8,197 nt of DNA, taken from assembly GCA_003157175.1 (NCBI GenBank), contig PMIQ01000239.1, forward strand, positions 7,199 through 15,395, in the 5' to 3' direction. Shown here piece by piece: positions 1 to 6,219 of this stretch. A program made the position numbers and the translations under genes. Under the pieces are notes generated by a model. That model was not told the DNA's origin. It worked only from the letters and a program-made list of their open reading frames with translations, and did not search any database. Every line of letters starts with the position of its first letter. Position 1 is the stretch's first letter. Origin of the DNA: Chloroflexota bacterium (lineage in GTDB: Bacteria; Chloroflexota; Limnocylindria; Limnocylindrales; CSP1-4).

Positions 1-1275
1 GCCGGCTCGTGGATCTACATCGGGACGCAGGGAATTCTCCAGGGGACGTACGAGACGTTCGCCGAGCTGGCCCGCCAGCATTTCGGAGGCACGCTGCGGG
101 GGCGAGTGACTCTGACGGCCGGCCTGGGCGGGATGGGCGGCGCGCAGCCGCTGGCCGTCACGATGAACCAGGGAGTGGCGCTGGTCATCGAGGTCGACGA
201 GGCCCGGGCGCGGCGCCGACTCGACATCGGCTACGTCGACCGGCTGACCCACTCGCTCGACGAGGCGCTTGGCTGGGCGCGCGAGGCTGCCGCGGCTGGT
301 CGGGCCGAATCGATCGCCCTGGTCGGCAACGCGGCCGAGGTCGAGCCGAAGCTGGTCCGCAGCGGTGAGCGCTTCGACGTCGTCACGGACCAGACCAGCG
401 CCCACGACGCGCTGAACGGATACGTGCCGGCGGGAGTCTCAGTGGCGGCGGCCGACGAACTGCGCCACAGCGATCCCAACGAGTACATCCTCCGGTCCAT
501 GGCATCGATGGCCGAGCACGTTCGGGCGATGCTGGCGCTCCAGCAGTCCGGCGCCATCACCTTCGACTACGGCAACAACATCCGGGCCCAGGCGCAGCAA
601 GCCGGGGTGGCCCGCGCCTTCGACTTCCCGGGGTTCGTGCCGGCGTTCATCAGGCCGCTCTTCTGCGAGGGCAAGGGCCCGTTCCGCTGGGCCGCGCTCT
701 CCGGCGATCCGGCGGACATCCTGACCACGGATCGGACGATCCTGGAGCTGTTCCCCGAGAACGAATCGCTTCAGCGATGGATCGCGATGGCCCAGGCGCG
801 GGTACCGTTCCAGGGCCTGCCGGCCCGGATCTGCTGGCTCGGCTACGGGGAGCGCGCCCGGGCCGGCGCCGCGTTCAACGAGCTTGTTCGAACCGGCGCC
901 GTCTCGGCGCCGATCGTCATCGGCCGCGACCACCTAGACGCGGGTTCCGTGGCGTCGCCCAACCGCGAGACGGAGGCGATGCGCGACGGCTCCGACGCGA
1001 TCGCCGACTGGCCTCTCCTCAACGCCCTGGTCAACACCTCCGCGGGCGCGAGCTGGGTGAGCATCCACCACGGTGGCGGAACGGGGATCGGGTACTCCCA
1101 GCATGCGGGTATGGTGGTCGTCGCCGACGGCACGGACCTCGCCGCGCAGAAGCTCGAGCGGGTCCTGACCGCGGACCCGGGCACGGGCGTGATCCGCCAC
1201 GCCGACGCCGGCTACGAACGAGCGATCGAGGTGGCCAGGGAGCGCGGCATCCGCATCCCGATGCTCGAGGACTGA
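1..1275 (+). CDS. hutU: Urocanate hydratase (urocanase), 5'-truncated by window edge
   Basis: Urocanate hydratase is a cytosolic NAD+-dependent enzyme that adds water to urocanate to give 4-imidazolone-5-propionate, the second step of histidine degradation. The frame is open from base 1 (reading [11 protein letters not shown]) to a TGA at 1273-1275, giving 424 codons. The family is usually about 550 residues, so roughly 130 N-terminal residues lie outside the window. Family signatures run in order: [16 protein letters not shown] near fragment residues 41-56 (NAD-binding region), the [18 protein letters not shown] block with the conserved cysteine at fragment residue 222 (equivalent to the active-site Cys410 of Pseudomonas putida urocanase), [12 protein letters not shown] just after it, and the [15 protein letters not shown] block starting at fragment residue 356. 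No frameshift or missing key residue is seen. It lies upstream of ftcD and hutI in the same orientation but is separated from them by an opposite-strand transporter gene, so it probably belongs to a different transcript. Confidence 0.97.
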   Translation, partial: AGSWIYIGTQGILQGTYETFAELARQHFGGTLRGRVTLTAGLGGMGGAQPLAVTMNQGVALVIEVDEARARRRLDIGYVDRLTHSLDEALGWAREAAAAGRAESIALVGNAAEVEPKLVRSGERFDVVTDQTSAHDALNGYVPAGVSVAAADELRHSDPNEYILRSMASMAEHVRAMLALQQSGAITFDYGNNIRAQAQQAGVARAFDFPGFVPAFIRPLFCEGKGPFRWAALSGDPADILTTDRTILELFPENESLQRWIAMAQARVPFQGLPARICWLGYGERARAGAAFNELVRTGAVSAPIVIGRDHLDAGSVASPNRETEAMRDGSDAIADWPLLNALVNTSAGASWVSIHHGGGTGIGYSQHAGMVVVADGTDLAAQKLERVLTADPGTGVIRHADAGYERAIEVARERGIRIPMLED

Positions 1276-1359
1276 CGTCGCGGCGGAGACTGCCGCACCG
1301 GCCGCGCCCGCCTCGGCCTCGGCGCCTCGTCCACGGCGCTCCGCCCAGGGCGCCCCGGC

Positions 1360-2733
1360 TTATGCGGTCGCCGCCCCGGCTTCCGCCGGCTCGGCCAGCC
1401 GCTCGACCGCGCCGGTCCCGTCGGCTGCGTCGATCGTGCCGGCCGCGCCGGTTCCTTCGGCCCCATCGCCGCTCCCTTCCTGCGGCATGTCATGCAGGGA
1501 GCGCAGCGGCGAGAAGAGCACCCACAGGGTCGAGCTGGACGATCCCACCGCGGCGATGATCAGCGCCACGCGGACCGGCAGCGCCGTTGCCATCAGCCCA
1601 CCCATGATCGAGCCGATGGGGATCGTGCCCCACACGATGAAGCGCATCGTGGCGTTCATTCGGCTCTGCATCGCCAGCGGCGTGATCGATTGCCGCAGGC
1701 TGATCTGGGCCACGTTGTAGATGACCTGGCTGAAGCCGACCGCGAACCAGCCGACGAAGAGCGTGACCGCCGCCCACCCGAGCGAGGCGGGCGTCAGCGC
1801 CATGAGCAGGAAGGCCGGGGAGCTCAGGGCGGCCGAGACGATGATCGTCGGCCCTACCCCGAAGCTGCGCGGCAGGCTGTTCGAGGTCACCGCGCCGGCC
1901 AGGAAGCCAAAGCTCCCGAGGCCGATGACGGTTCCGTAGAAGGCCGGCGAGAAGGCCAGCTCGCGCCAGATCAGGACCGGGAAGACACCGAACAGCGCCG
2001 CCCCGAAGAGGTTGGAAGTGCCGGTGCAGCCCGCGATCGGCCGCAGGTACCGATTGCCCAGGACGTAGCGCAGGCCGCTGGCAATCTCGGTTCGAAGCGA
2101 CGTTGGCCGGCCGTTCTCGTCGAGGACACGCTCCGGTCTGGGTTCGCGCTTCTTGATGGCGCTGATCAGGCCTCCGGAGACGAAGAAGCTGAGCGCGTCG
2201 ACGACGAGAGCGAAAGGCGCTGCGACCACCGCCAGCACGTTGCCTGCCAGAGTGGGGCCGCCGATCTGCGCCACCGAGTAGCTGAGCTGCAGCCGCGCGT
2301 TCCCTTCGACCAGGTCTTCGCGCTCGAGCAGGCCGGGCAGGAACGACTGGTCCGCCACGTCGAAGAAGGCGGTGAAGGTGCCGGTGACGAAGGCGACGAC
2401 GAAGAGCTGCCAGATCGCCAGACTGCCGGCCACGTAGAAAACCGGAACGCTCATGAGCACCACGCCCCGGCCGATGTCGGCGGCCACTAGCACGGGACGG
2501 CGGCGAACGCGATCGAGCCACGCCCCCGCCGGAAGGGTGAACAGCAGAAACGGCAGCATCTCGACGGCGGCCAGCACGGAAACCTCGAACACGCTGGCGT
2601 GAAGCATGGTGAGCGCGATGAACGGCACCGCGATCAGGGTGACCTGGCTGCCGAGGACGCTCACCGTTGCGGCGGCCCACAGTCTGCGAAAGTCGCCGTG
2701 ACGCCAGAGTGACGGGCGCGCTACCCCTAACAT
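1360..2733 (-). CDS. MFS transporter, MFS_3 / EntS-like exporter family
   Basis: This is a 457-residue integral inner-membrane protein with about twelve hydrophobic segments. The N-terminus (WRHGDFRRLWAAATVSVLGSQ) and the cytoplasmic loop GAWLDRVRRRP at residues 70-80, the MFS motif A between helices 2 and 3, match the MFS_3 group that includes enterobactin exporter EntS and macrolide/tetronasin efflux proteins. The substrate cannot be read from the sequence. Members usually export small molecules, so uptake of histidine or urocanate is not implied. The last ~43 residues form a hydrophilic Gly/Ala/Glu/Asp-rich low-complexity tail beyond the final helix. The start was placed at ATG 2733 because family similarity begins there and a TATATG hexamer lies 8 nt upstream. 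An in-frame ATG at 2823 would add 30 unconserved residues and reach towards the ftcD start. The gene is convergent with hutU (84-bp gap) and divergent from ftcD. Confidence 0.9.
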   Translation of the reverse strand: MLGVARPSLWRHGDFRRLWAAATVSVLGSQVTLIAVPFIALTMLHASVFEVSVLAAVEMLPFLLFTLPAGAWLDRVRRRPVLVAADIGRGVVLMSVPVFYVAGSLAIWQLFVVAFVTGTFTAFFDVADQSFLPGLLEREDLVEGNARLQLSYSVAQIGGPTLAGNVLAVVAAPFALVVDALSFFVSGGLISAIKKREPRPERVLDENGRPTSLRTEIASGLRYVLGNRYLRPIAGCTGTSNLFGAALFGVFPVLIWRELAFSPAFYGTVIGLGSFGFLAGAVTSNSLPRSFGVGPTIIVSAALSSPAFLLMALTPASLGWAAVTLFVGWFAVGFSQVIYNVAQISLRQSITPLAMQSRMNATMRFIVWGTIPIGSIMGGLMATALPVRVALIIAAVGSSSSTLWVLFSPLRSLHDMPQEGSGDGAEGTGAAGTIDAADGTGAVERLAEPAEAGAATA

Positions 2734-2864
2734 GGCTGTTCCATATAGCGCGGCATCGTATCCACTGCCCTTGTCGCCGGCATTAGGCGACCCGTCGCAT
2801 TCAAGCTGTGCCACGATAGGCATCGGTTACACGGGCGGGCAGTTACTGTCGAATCGGAGGATGC
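2734..2864. promoter_or_regulatory. Divergent promoter/operator region between MFS gene and ftcD
   Basis: This 131-bp gap must hold the promoters of the leftward transporter gene and the rightward ftcD-hutI pair. On the minus strand TATATG (2747-2742) is a plausible -10 element, 8 nt before the transporter ATG; no convincing -35 accompanies it. No clear sigma-70 promoter could be picked for ftcD. A perfect 6-bp inverted repeat with a 7-nt spacer, GTCGCC (2773-2778) and GGCGAC (2786-2791), is followed by a third half-site GTCGC at 2794-2798. This is a candidate operator. The assignment as a regulatory region is an inference from gene layout. Confidence 0.4.
2856..2860 (+). promoter_or_regulatory. 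Shine-Dalgarno site GGAGG fixing the ftcD GTG start
   Basis: GGAGG lies 4 nt before the GTG at 2865. The overlapping ATG at 2861 is in another frame and does not encode the formimidoyltransferase. No other in-frame start codon lies nearby upstream, so the GTG start is well supported despite the short spacing. Confidence 0.7.
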
Positions 2865-3836
2865 GTGACCAGGCTCGTCGAATCGGTCCCCAACTTCAGC
2901 GAAGGCCGGCGGCCCGGGGTCGTCGACAAGCTGTGCGCGGCGGTCGAGAGCGTGCCCGGCGCGTGCCTGCTCGACCGCACCAGCGACGCCAGCCATAACC
3001 GCAGCGTGCTGACGATCGCCGGCGAGGCGGCCCCAATGCTCGAGGCGCTCGAGCGTGCTTTTGCCGTCGCCGTCGCCGAGATCGACATGGAGAAGCACGC
3101 CGGGGAGCACCCTCGCATCGGGGCCGTCGACGTTGTCCCGTTCGTGCCTCTGGGCGACACGAAGATGTCCGAGTGCGTGGATCTGGCGCGGGCGTTCGGG
3201 TCGCGCGTGGCCGATCGCTTCTCGGTCCCCGTCTACCTCTACGGCGAGGCGGCCTCCGATCCGACGCGCCAACGGCTGGCGGATGTGCGGCGCGGCCAGT
3301 ATGAGGGGCTCAAGACCCACATCGGCGAGCCCGGTCGCGAGCCGGACTTCGGGCCCTCGAAGATGCACCCGAGTGCGGGAGCGGTTGCCGTTGGGGCGCG
3401 GCCTTTCTTGATCGCGTACAACATCAACCTCGCGAGCGAGGACGTGGATCTGGCGAAGCGGATCGCGCGCCGGATCCGCGAATCGAGCGGTGGACTGCCG
3501 CGGGTACAGGCGAACGGTTTCTGGATCGAGGAGATCGGGCGGGCCCAGGTGTCGATGAATCTGCTCGACTTCCGGACCACGTCGCTGTGGCTCGTCTGGG
3601 AGGCCGTTCGGGCGGAAGCCGCCGAGGACGACGTCGAGCTGGCCGAATCCGAGCTGATCGGGCTGGCGCCGCTGGCGTCGCTGCTCGATGTGGCCACCCA
3701 TGCGGGCATCCCCGCGGACCGACCCACGGCCGAACGGCTGGCCGGCGCGGCCGACTTCCTGAAGCTGCGCGACTTCTCGCCGCTGCAAGCCCTGGAGCTG
3801 CGCCTGGACGCGGTTCGCGGCACATCGGCGGAGTGA
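2865..3836 (+). CDS. ftcD: Glutamate formimidoyltransferase (formiminotransferase)
   Basis: The enzyme transfers the formimino group from N-formimino-L-glutamate to tetrahydrofolate, giving L-glutamate and 5-formimino-THF. This links histidine breakdown to the one-carbon folate pool in the cytosol. The 323-residue protein starts MTRLVESVPNFSEGRR, the typical start of the FTCD N-terminal subdomain. It carries EHPRIGAVDVVPFVPL with His82 at the same number as the catalytic His82 of porcine FTCD, and later blocks YLYGEAA, RRGQYEGL and GPSKMHPSAGAVAVGARPFLIAYNINL. The C-terminal formiminotransferase subdomain follows. The length matches the stand-alone transferase; the ~200-residue cyclodeaminase domain of the animal bifunctional enzyme is absent. 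The start is a GTG with GGAGG 4 nt upstream. hutI begins 7 nt after its stop, indicating co-transcription and possible translational coupling. Confidence 0.96.
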   Translation: MTRLVESVPNFSEGRRPGVVDKLCAAVESVPGACLLDRTSDASHNRSVLTIAGEAAPMLEALERAFAVAVAEIDMEKHAGEHPRIGAVDVVPFVPLGDTKMSECVDLARAFGSRVADRFSVPVYLYGEAASDPTRQRLADVRRGQYEGLKTHIGEPGREPDFGPSKMHPSAGAVAVGARPFLIAYNINLASEDVDLAKRIARRIRESSGGLPRVQANGFWIEEIGRAQVSMNLLDFRTTSLWLVWEAVRAEAAEDDVELAESELIGLAPLASLLDVATHAGIPADRPTAERLAGAADFLKLRDFSPLQALELRLDAVRGTSAE

Positions 3837-3843
3837 GCGCGCG

Positions 3844-5184
3844 ATGACCGGTCTGCTGGTCGAAGGGGCGAGCGGCATCGCCACGCTGGCCGGGGGTCTG
3901 CGGCGCGGTGGCGCACAGGGGGACGCCGCGGTGGTTTCCGGGGGAGCGCTCGCGGTCGCGTGCTGGGGAGGCGTGGTCCTTGCCGCCGGCGCGGCCGACG
4001 ATGTCAGCCGCCAGCTTGCGTCCAGGGGGCTCCCGATCAACGCCTTCCGCCGTTTCGACGCCCGCGGCGGTCTCATCACGCCGGGCCTCGTAGACGCCCA
4101 CACGCATCTGCTCTTCGCCGGCACGCGCGAGGGAGAGTGGCAGCTCCGAGTTCGCGGCGCCGGATACTTGGAGGTTCTGGCCGCGGGCGGCGGGATCCTG
4201 TCCACGGTGGCGGCGACCCGCGCCGCGTCCGATGCGGAGCTGCTGGCCGGGGGCCGGACCCGCCTCGCCCAGATGTTGGCCAATGGAACCACCACGGCAG
4301 AGGCCAAGTCCGGCTACGGCCTGGACGTGACCACGGAGCTGCGGCTGCTGGAGCTTGTCGGTCGGCTTGGCCGTGAGGGCCCGATCGAGTTGGTGCCGAC
4401 TTTCCTTGGCGCCCACGCGGTTCCGGCGGAATTCCGCGACCGCCCCGGGGCCGCCGCCGCGGCGCCGGTTGCCGCCGGCCCCGCAGGCACGGACGGCTCC
4501 GACGCGTACGTCGCCCAGGTCGTCGACGAGCAGCTGCCGGCCGTGGTCCGCCAGGGTATCGCCCGCTTCTGCGATGTCTTCTGCGAGCAGGGCGTCTTCT
4601 CCGCCGACCAGAGCCGCCGCATCCTGCGCGCCGCCGCCGGCCTCGGGCTGGGGCTTCGCATCCACGCGGACGAGCTGGCCCCGTCGGGCGGCGCCGAGCT
4701 GGCCGCGGAGCTTGGCTGCGTCTCCGCGGATCACCTCGCGGCGGCGTCGGAGGAGGGGGTCGCGGCGCTGGCGCGGGCCGCCGAAGCGGGCACTCCCGCG
4801 GTTGCGACGCTGCTCCCGGCCACGAGCTGGTTCCTGGGCAAGGGCCATTTCGCTCCGGCCCGCCGCTTCATCGACGCCGGGATTCCCGTTGCCCTCGCCA
4901 CGGACCTGAACCCGGGCACGAGCCCGACGCTCAGCCTGCCGCTGGTGATGTCGATCGCCTGCGTGGAGATGGGCCTGACGCCGGCCGAGGCGCTGGCGGC
5001 TGTCACGATCAACGCCGCGCACTCACTTGGCCTGGGCGCGCAGATCGGCTCGATCGAGCCCGGCAAGCAGGCCGACCTCGTCGTCTGGAATGTGCCGACC
5101 CTCGAACAGATCCCCTACTGGCTAGGCGCCCATCTCGCCCGCACCGTCATCAAGCGCGGCGTCATCGTCTCCGAGCGTGGCTGA
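3844..5184 (+). CDS. hutI: Imidazolonepropionase
   Basis: HutI is a cytosolic metal-dependent amidohydrolase that opens 4-imidazolone-5-propionate to N-formimino-L-glutamate, the substrate of the upstream ftcD product. Amidohydrolase signatures are intact: DAHTH with metal ligands His86 and His88, LFAGTRE with Arg95, AEAKSGYGLD with Tyr158, TFLGAHAVP with His191, IHADEL with His274 and likely catalytic Glu277, SADHL with His297, and ATDLNPGT with metal ligand Asp354. These correspond to His80, His82, His249, Glu252, His272 and Asp324 of Bacillus subtilis HutI. The 446 residues exceed the usual ~405-420. Part of the excess is an Ala/Pro/Gly-rich insertion at about residues 202-219, where family members run directly from GRP into the next helix. 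The ATG at 3844 has a GGAG (3830-3833) overlapping the end of ftcD as ribosome-binding site. Transcription probably ends at the hairpin at 5199-5222. Confidence 0.97.
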   Translation: MTGLLVEGASGIATLAGGLRRGGAQGDAAVVSGGALAVACWGGVVLAAGAADDVSRQLASRGLPINAFRRFDARGGLITPGLVDAHTHLLFAGTREGEWQLRVRGAGYLEVLAAGGGILSTVAATRAASDAELLAGGRTRLAQMLANGTTTAEAKSGYGLDVTTELRLLELVGRLGREGPIELVPTFLGAHAVPAEFRDRPGAAAAAPVAAGPAGTDGSDAYVAQVVDEQLPAVVRQGIARFCDVFCEQGVFSADQSRRILRAAAGLGLGLRIHADELAPSGGAELAAELGCVSADHLAAASEEGVAALARAAEAGTPAVATLLPATSWFLGKGHFAPARRFIDAGIPVALATDLNPGTSPTLSLPLVMSIACVEMGLTPAEALAAVTINAAHSLGLGAQIGSIEPGKQADLVVWNVPTLEQIPYWLGAHLARTVIKRGVIVSERG

Positions 5185-5198
5185 TCGAACGGCGCCGC

Positions 5199-5222
5199 GC
5201 TGCCGGCCGGGCGGCCGGCAGC
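5199..5222. terminator. GC hairpin between convergent hutI and MBL-fold gene, likely bidirectional terminator
   Basis: The arms GCTGCCGGCC (5199-5208) and GGCCGGCAGC (5213-5222) pair perfectly over 10 bp with the 4-nt loop GGGC. The hairpin starts 15 nt after the hutI stop and ends 20 nt before the stop of the opposite-strand gene, as expected for a shared terminator. There is no U-tract on either side (CGCTTCCTG to the right), so it is not a classical intrinsic terminator. It may work as a U-less or Rho-assisted terminator, or merely protect 3' ends. Confidence 0.6.
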
Positions 5223-5241
5223 CGCTTCCTGCGCCGCTCGG

Positions 5242-5916
5242 CTAGACCTTGCCGCGCTGCTCCAGCAGGACCGTGGTCACTTCCGCGGGCAGCGCCGAGG
5301 GCATGAGTACCAGCTTCGACTGCAGAGCCGGCGGCGCCGAGACGCCCATCTCGTGGAGGAACTTCGCCAGGGCCTCGTCCGAGTCGGCGTCCTCGCAAAC
5401 CGGCATCGGGACCACGACCTTGGCATCGAACTGGGCCACCAGCTCGGCGGCCTTCGTGGCCGACAGCGCGCCGCCCACCGGGATGCAGACAACGTCCACC
5501 GGCCCGATGTCGGTCAGCTTGTCCTCGGTGAGCAGATGGCCGATGTCGCCCAGGTGGATGACGTGGACACCGTCCAGCTCGACGATGAAGGCGATGTTGC
5601 GGCCTCGCTCGGCGCCCTTCTGCTCGTCCCGGAACGTCTTCACGCCCGTGATCAGGACGTCCTTGACCTCGTACTCGCCGGGCCCGTCGAGGCAGAACGC
5701 ATCTTCGAGGCTGCCGGGCAGCAAAGTCGAGCCATCGCGGGAGACGCGGCCTTTCGCCTTGGGATGAGGCGCGTCGTCCGGATGGCTGTAGGTGACGATG
5801 TCGCCCGTGATGCCGCGGCCGGTCGGCCCGACGATCGCCTGATAGGCGTCGGCGACCACAACCGCGTCTTTGCTGCGCATGCGCACGCAGGTGCGTCCGT
5901 ACCAGGTGAGTTCCAT
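5242..5916 (-). CDS. Metallo-beta-lactamase-fold protein, COG2220/UlaG-like, with degenerate metal motif
   Basis: This is a 224-residue soluble protein with no signal peptide. The order of elements fits the UlaG-like branch of the metallo-beta-lactamase fold: start MELTWYGRTCVRM, a strand with D23, DIVTYSH at residues 39-45, DGPGEYEV around 77-84, the HVIHLGDIGH block with His121, Asp124 and His127, then VDVVCIPVGG and VVVPMPV. The canonical HxHxDH motif after the DIVTYSH strand is replaced by SHPDDAPH (44-51), so a normal dinuclear zinc site is doubtful. Similar SHDAPGH-like variants occur, from memory, in Chloroflexota homologues. No substrate can be named. ATG 5916 was chosen over in-frame ATG 5943 because the fold's first strand begins there and neither start has a Shine-Dalgarno sequence. 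AAGAAT ends 6 nt before ATG 5916, compatible with a leaderless transcript. The gene is convergent with hutI and otherwise appears single. Confidence 0.8.
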   Translation of the reverse strand: MELTWYGRTCVRMRSKDAVVVADAYQAIVGPTGRGITGDIVTYSHPDDAPHPKAKGRVSRDGSTLLPGSLEDAFCLDGPGEYEVKDVLITGVKTFRDEQKGAERGRNIAFIVELDGVHVIHLGDIGHLLTEDKLTDIGPVDVVCIPVGGALSATKAAELVAQFDAKVVVPMPVCEDADSDEALAKFLHEMGVSAPPALQSKLVLMPSALPAEVTTVLLEQRGKV

Positions 5917-5970
5917 GGGCTGATTCTTGCACAAGCCGATCATTGCCCGCTTAGCCCGCGGCTCGGACGC

Positions 5971-6009
5971 TACCCAGCGCCCCTACCCAGCGCCCCTACC
6001 CAGCGCCCG
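5971..6009. repeat. Three tandem copies of a 13-bp unit, TACCCAGCGCCCC
   Basis: TACCCAGCGCCCC occurs head to tail at 5971-5983 and 5984-5996, with a third copy at 5997-6009 that differs only in its last base (G). A partial fourth TACCCA appears at 6019-6024. The unit is not a multiple of three and the region is non-coding. It sits 55 bp upstream of the minus-strand MBL-fold gene start. It may be a slippage-generated repeat or a set of protein-binding sites. Confidence 0.85.
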
Positions 6010-6100
6010 GCGCGGTCCTACCCAACTCACCGGCCGCCTCCGCCCGTCATGCGGGCCCCGCATGCCCCTCGAACTTCCACGTCGACCTCCACAAAAGGAG

Positions 6101-6135
6101 GACCGGAGGCGCCTGCCCAATCGGCACCTCCGGTC
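6101..6135. repeat. Strong stem-loop (9-bp perfect arms plus 3-bp inner stem)
   Basis: GACCGGAGG (6101-6109) pairs perfectly with CCTCCGGTC (6127-6135). After one C/A mismatch the stem continues with GCC (6111-6113) and GGC (6123-6125), leaving a 9-nt loop. Read on the minus strand the stem is followed by CTCCTTTTGT (6100-6091), a weak U-tract, so it could end antisense transcription running in from the lipoprotein side. Read on the plus strand it is followed by purines, and so would be a structural or regulatory element rather than a terminator. Confidence 0.7.
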
Positions 6136-6193
6136 GGAGGGAGGGAGGATGGAACCTCAGGAGGCTCGTCCAGTGTTCCGGTTCAGAATCTAA

Positions 6194-6219
6194 ACGGACT
6201 CGATGAAAAGGGGGTCCGT
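6194..6219. repeat. Hairpin with 8-bp stem
   Basis: ACGGACTC (6194-6201) pairs with GGGTCCGT (6212-6219), including one T-G wobble on the plus-strand RNA, around the 10-nt loop GATGAAAAGG. It begins immediately after the TAA (6191-6193) that closes a 14-codon ATG frame. No U-tract follows on the plus strand. Confidence 0.55.

Noticed and set aside
1280..1296. Small hairpin GCGGC/GCCGC just after hutU as a terminator
   Set aside because: The stem is only 5 bp with a 7-nt loop and no U-tract; such stems are common by chance in this composition.
1490..2680. Minus-strand open frame (396 codons) inside the MFS gene
   Set aside because: Same strand but another frame from the transporter; highly Arg-rich and lacking the hydrophobic segments seen in the true frame.
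2861..2863. ATG directly after GGAGG as the ftcD start
   Set aside because: It is in a different frame from the formimidoyltransferase, and GGAGG would abut it with no spacing.
2727..4307. Long minus-strand open frame (526 codons) over ftcD and the start of hutI
   Set aside because: It is antisense to well-supported ftcD and hutI, its translation is Arg/Ala/Pro-rich low-complexity with no recognisable domain, and it is typical of shadow frames in GC-rich DNA.
3424..5022. Long minus-strand open frame (532 codons) over hutI
   Set aside because: Antisense to hutI, which has all its catalytic motifs; Arg/Gly/Ala-rich composition and no domain.
5914..5943. Upstream ATG 5943 as start of the MBL-fold gene
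   Set aside because: It would add nine residues with no family similarity and has no Shine-Dalgarno site; the fold begins at MELTWYG from 5916.
6180..6190. GGTTCAGAATC resembling a tRNA T-loop
   Set aside because: There is an extra base relative to GGTTCGAATC, and no T-stem, acceptor, anticodon or D-arm around it.
5927..6193. Plus-strand open frame (88 codons) in the intergenic region
   Set aside because: Starts inside the upstream edge of the MBL-fold gene with no ribosome-binding site and runs through the tandem repeat; Arg/Pro-rich. Only its last 14 codons, from ATG 6149, merit a note.
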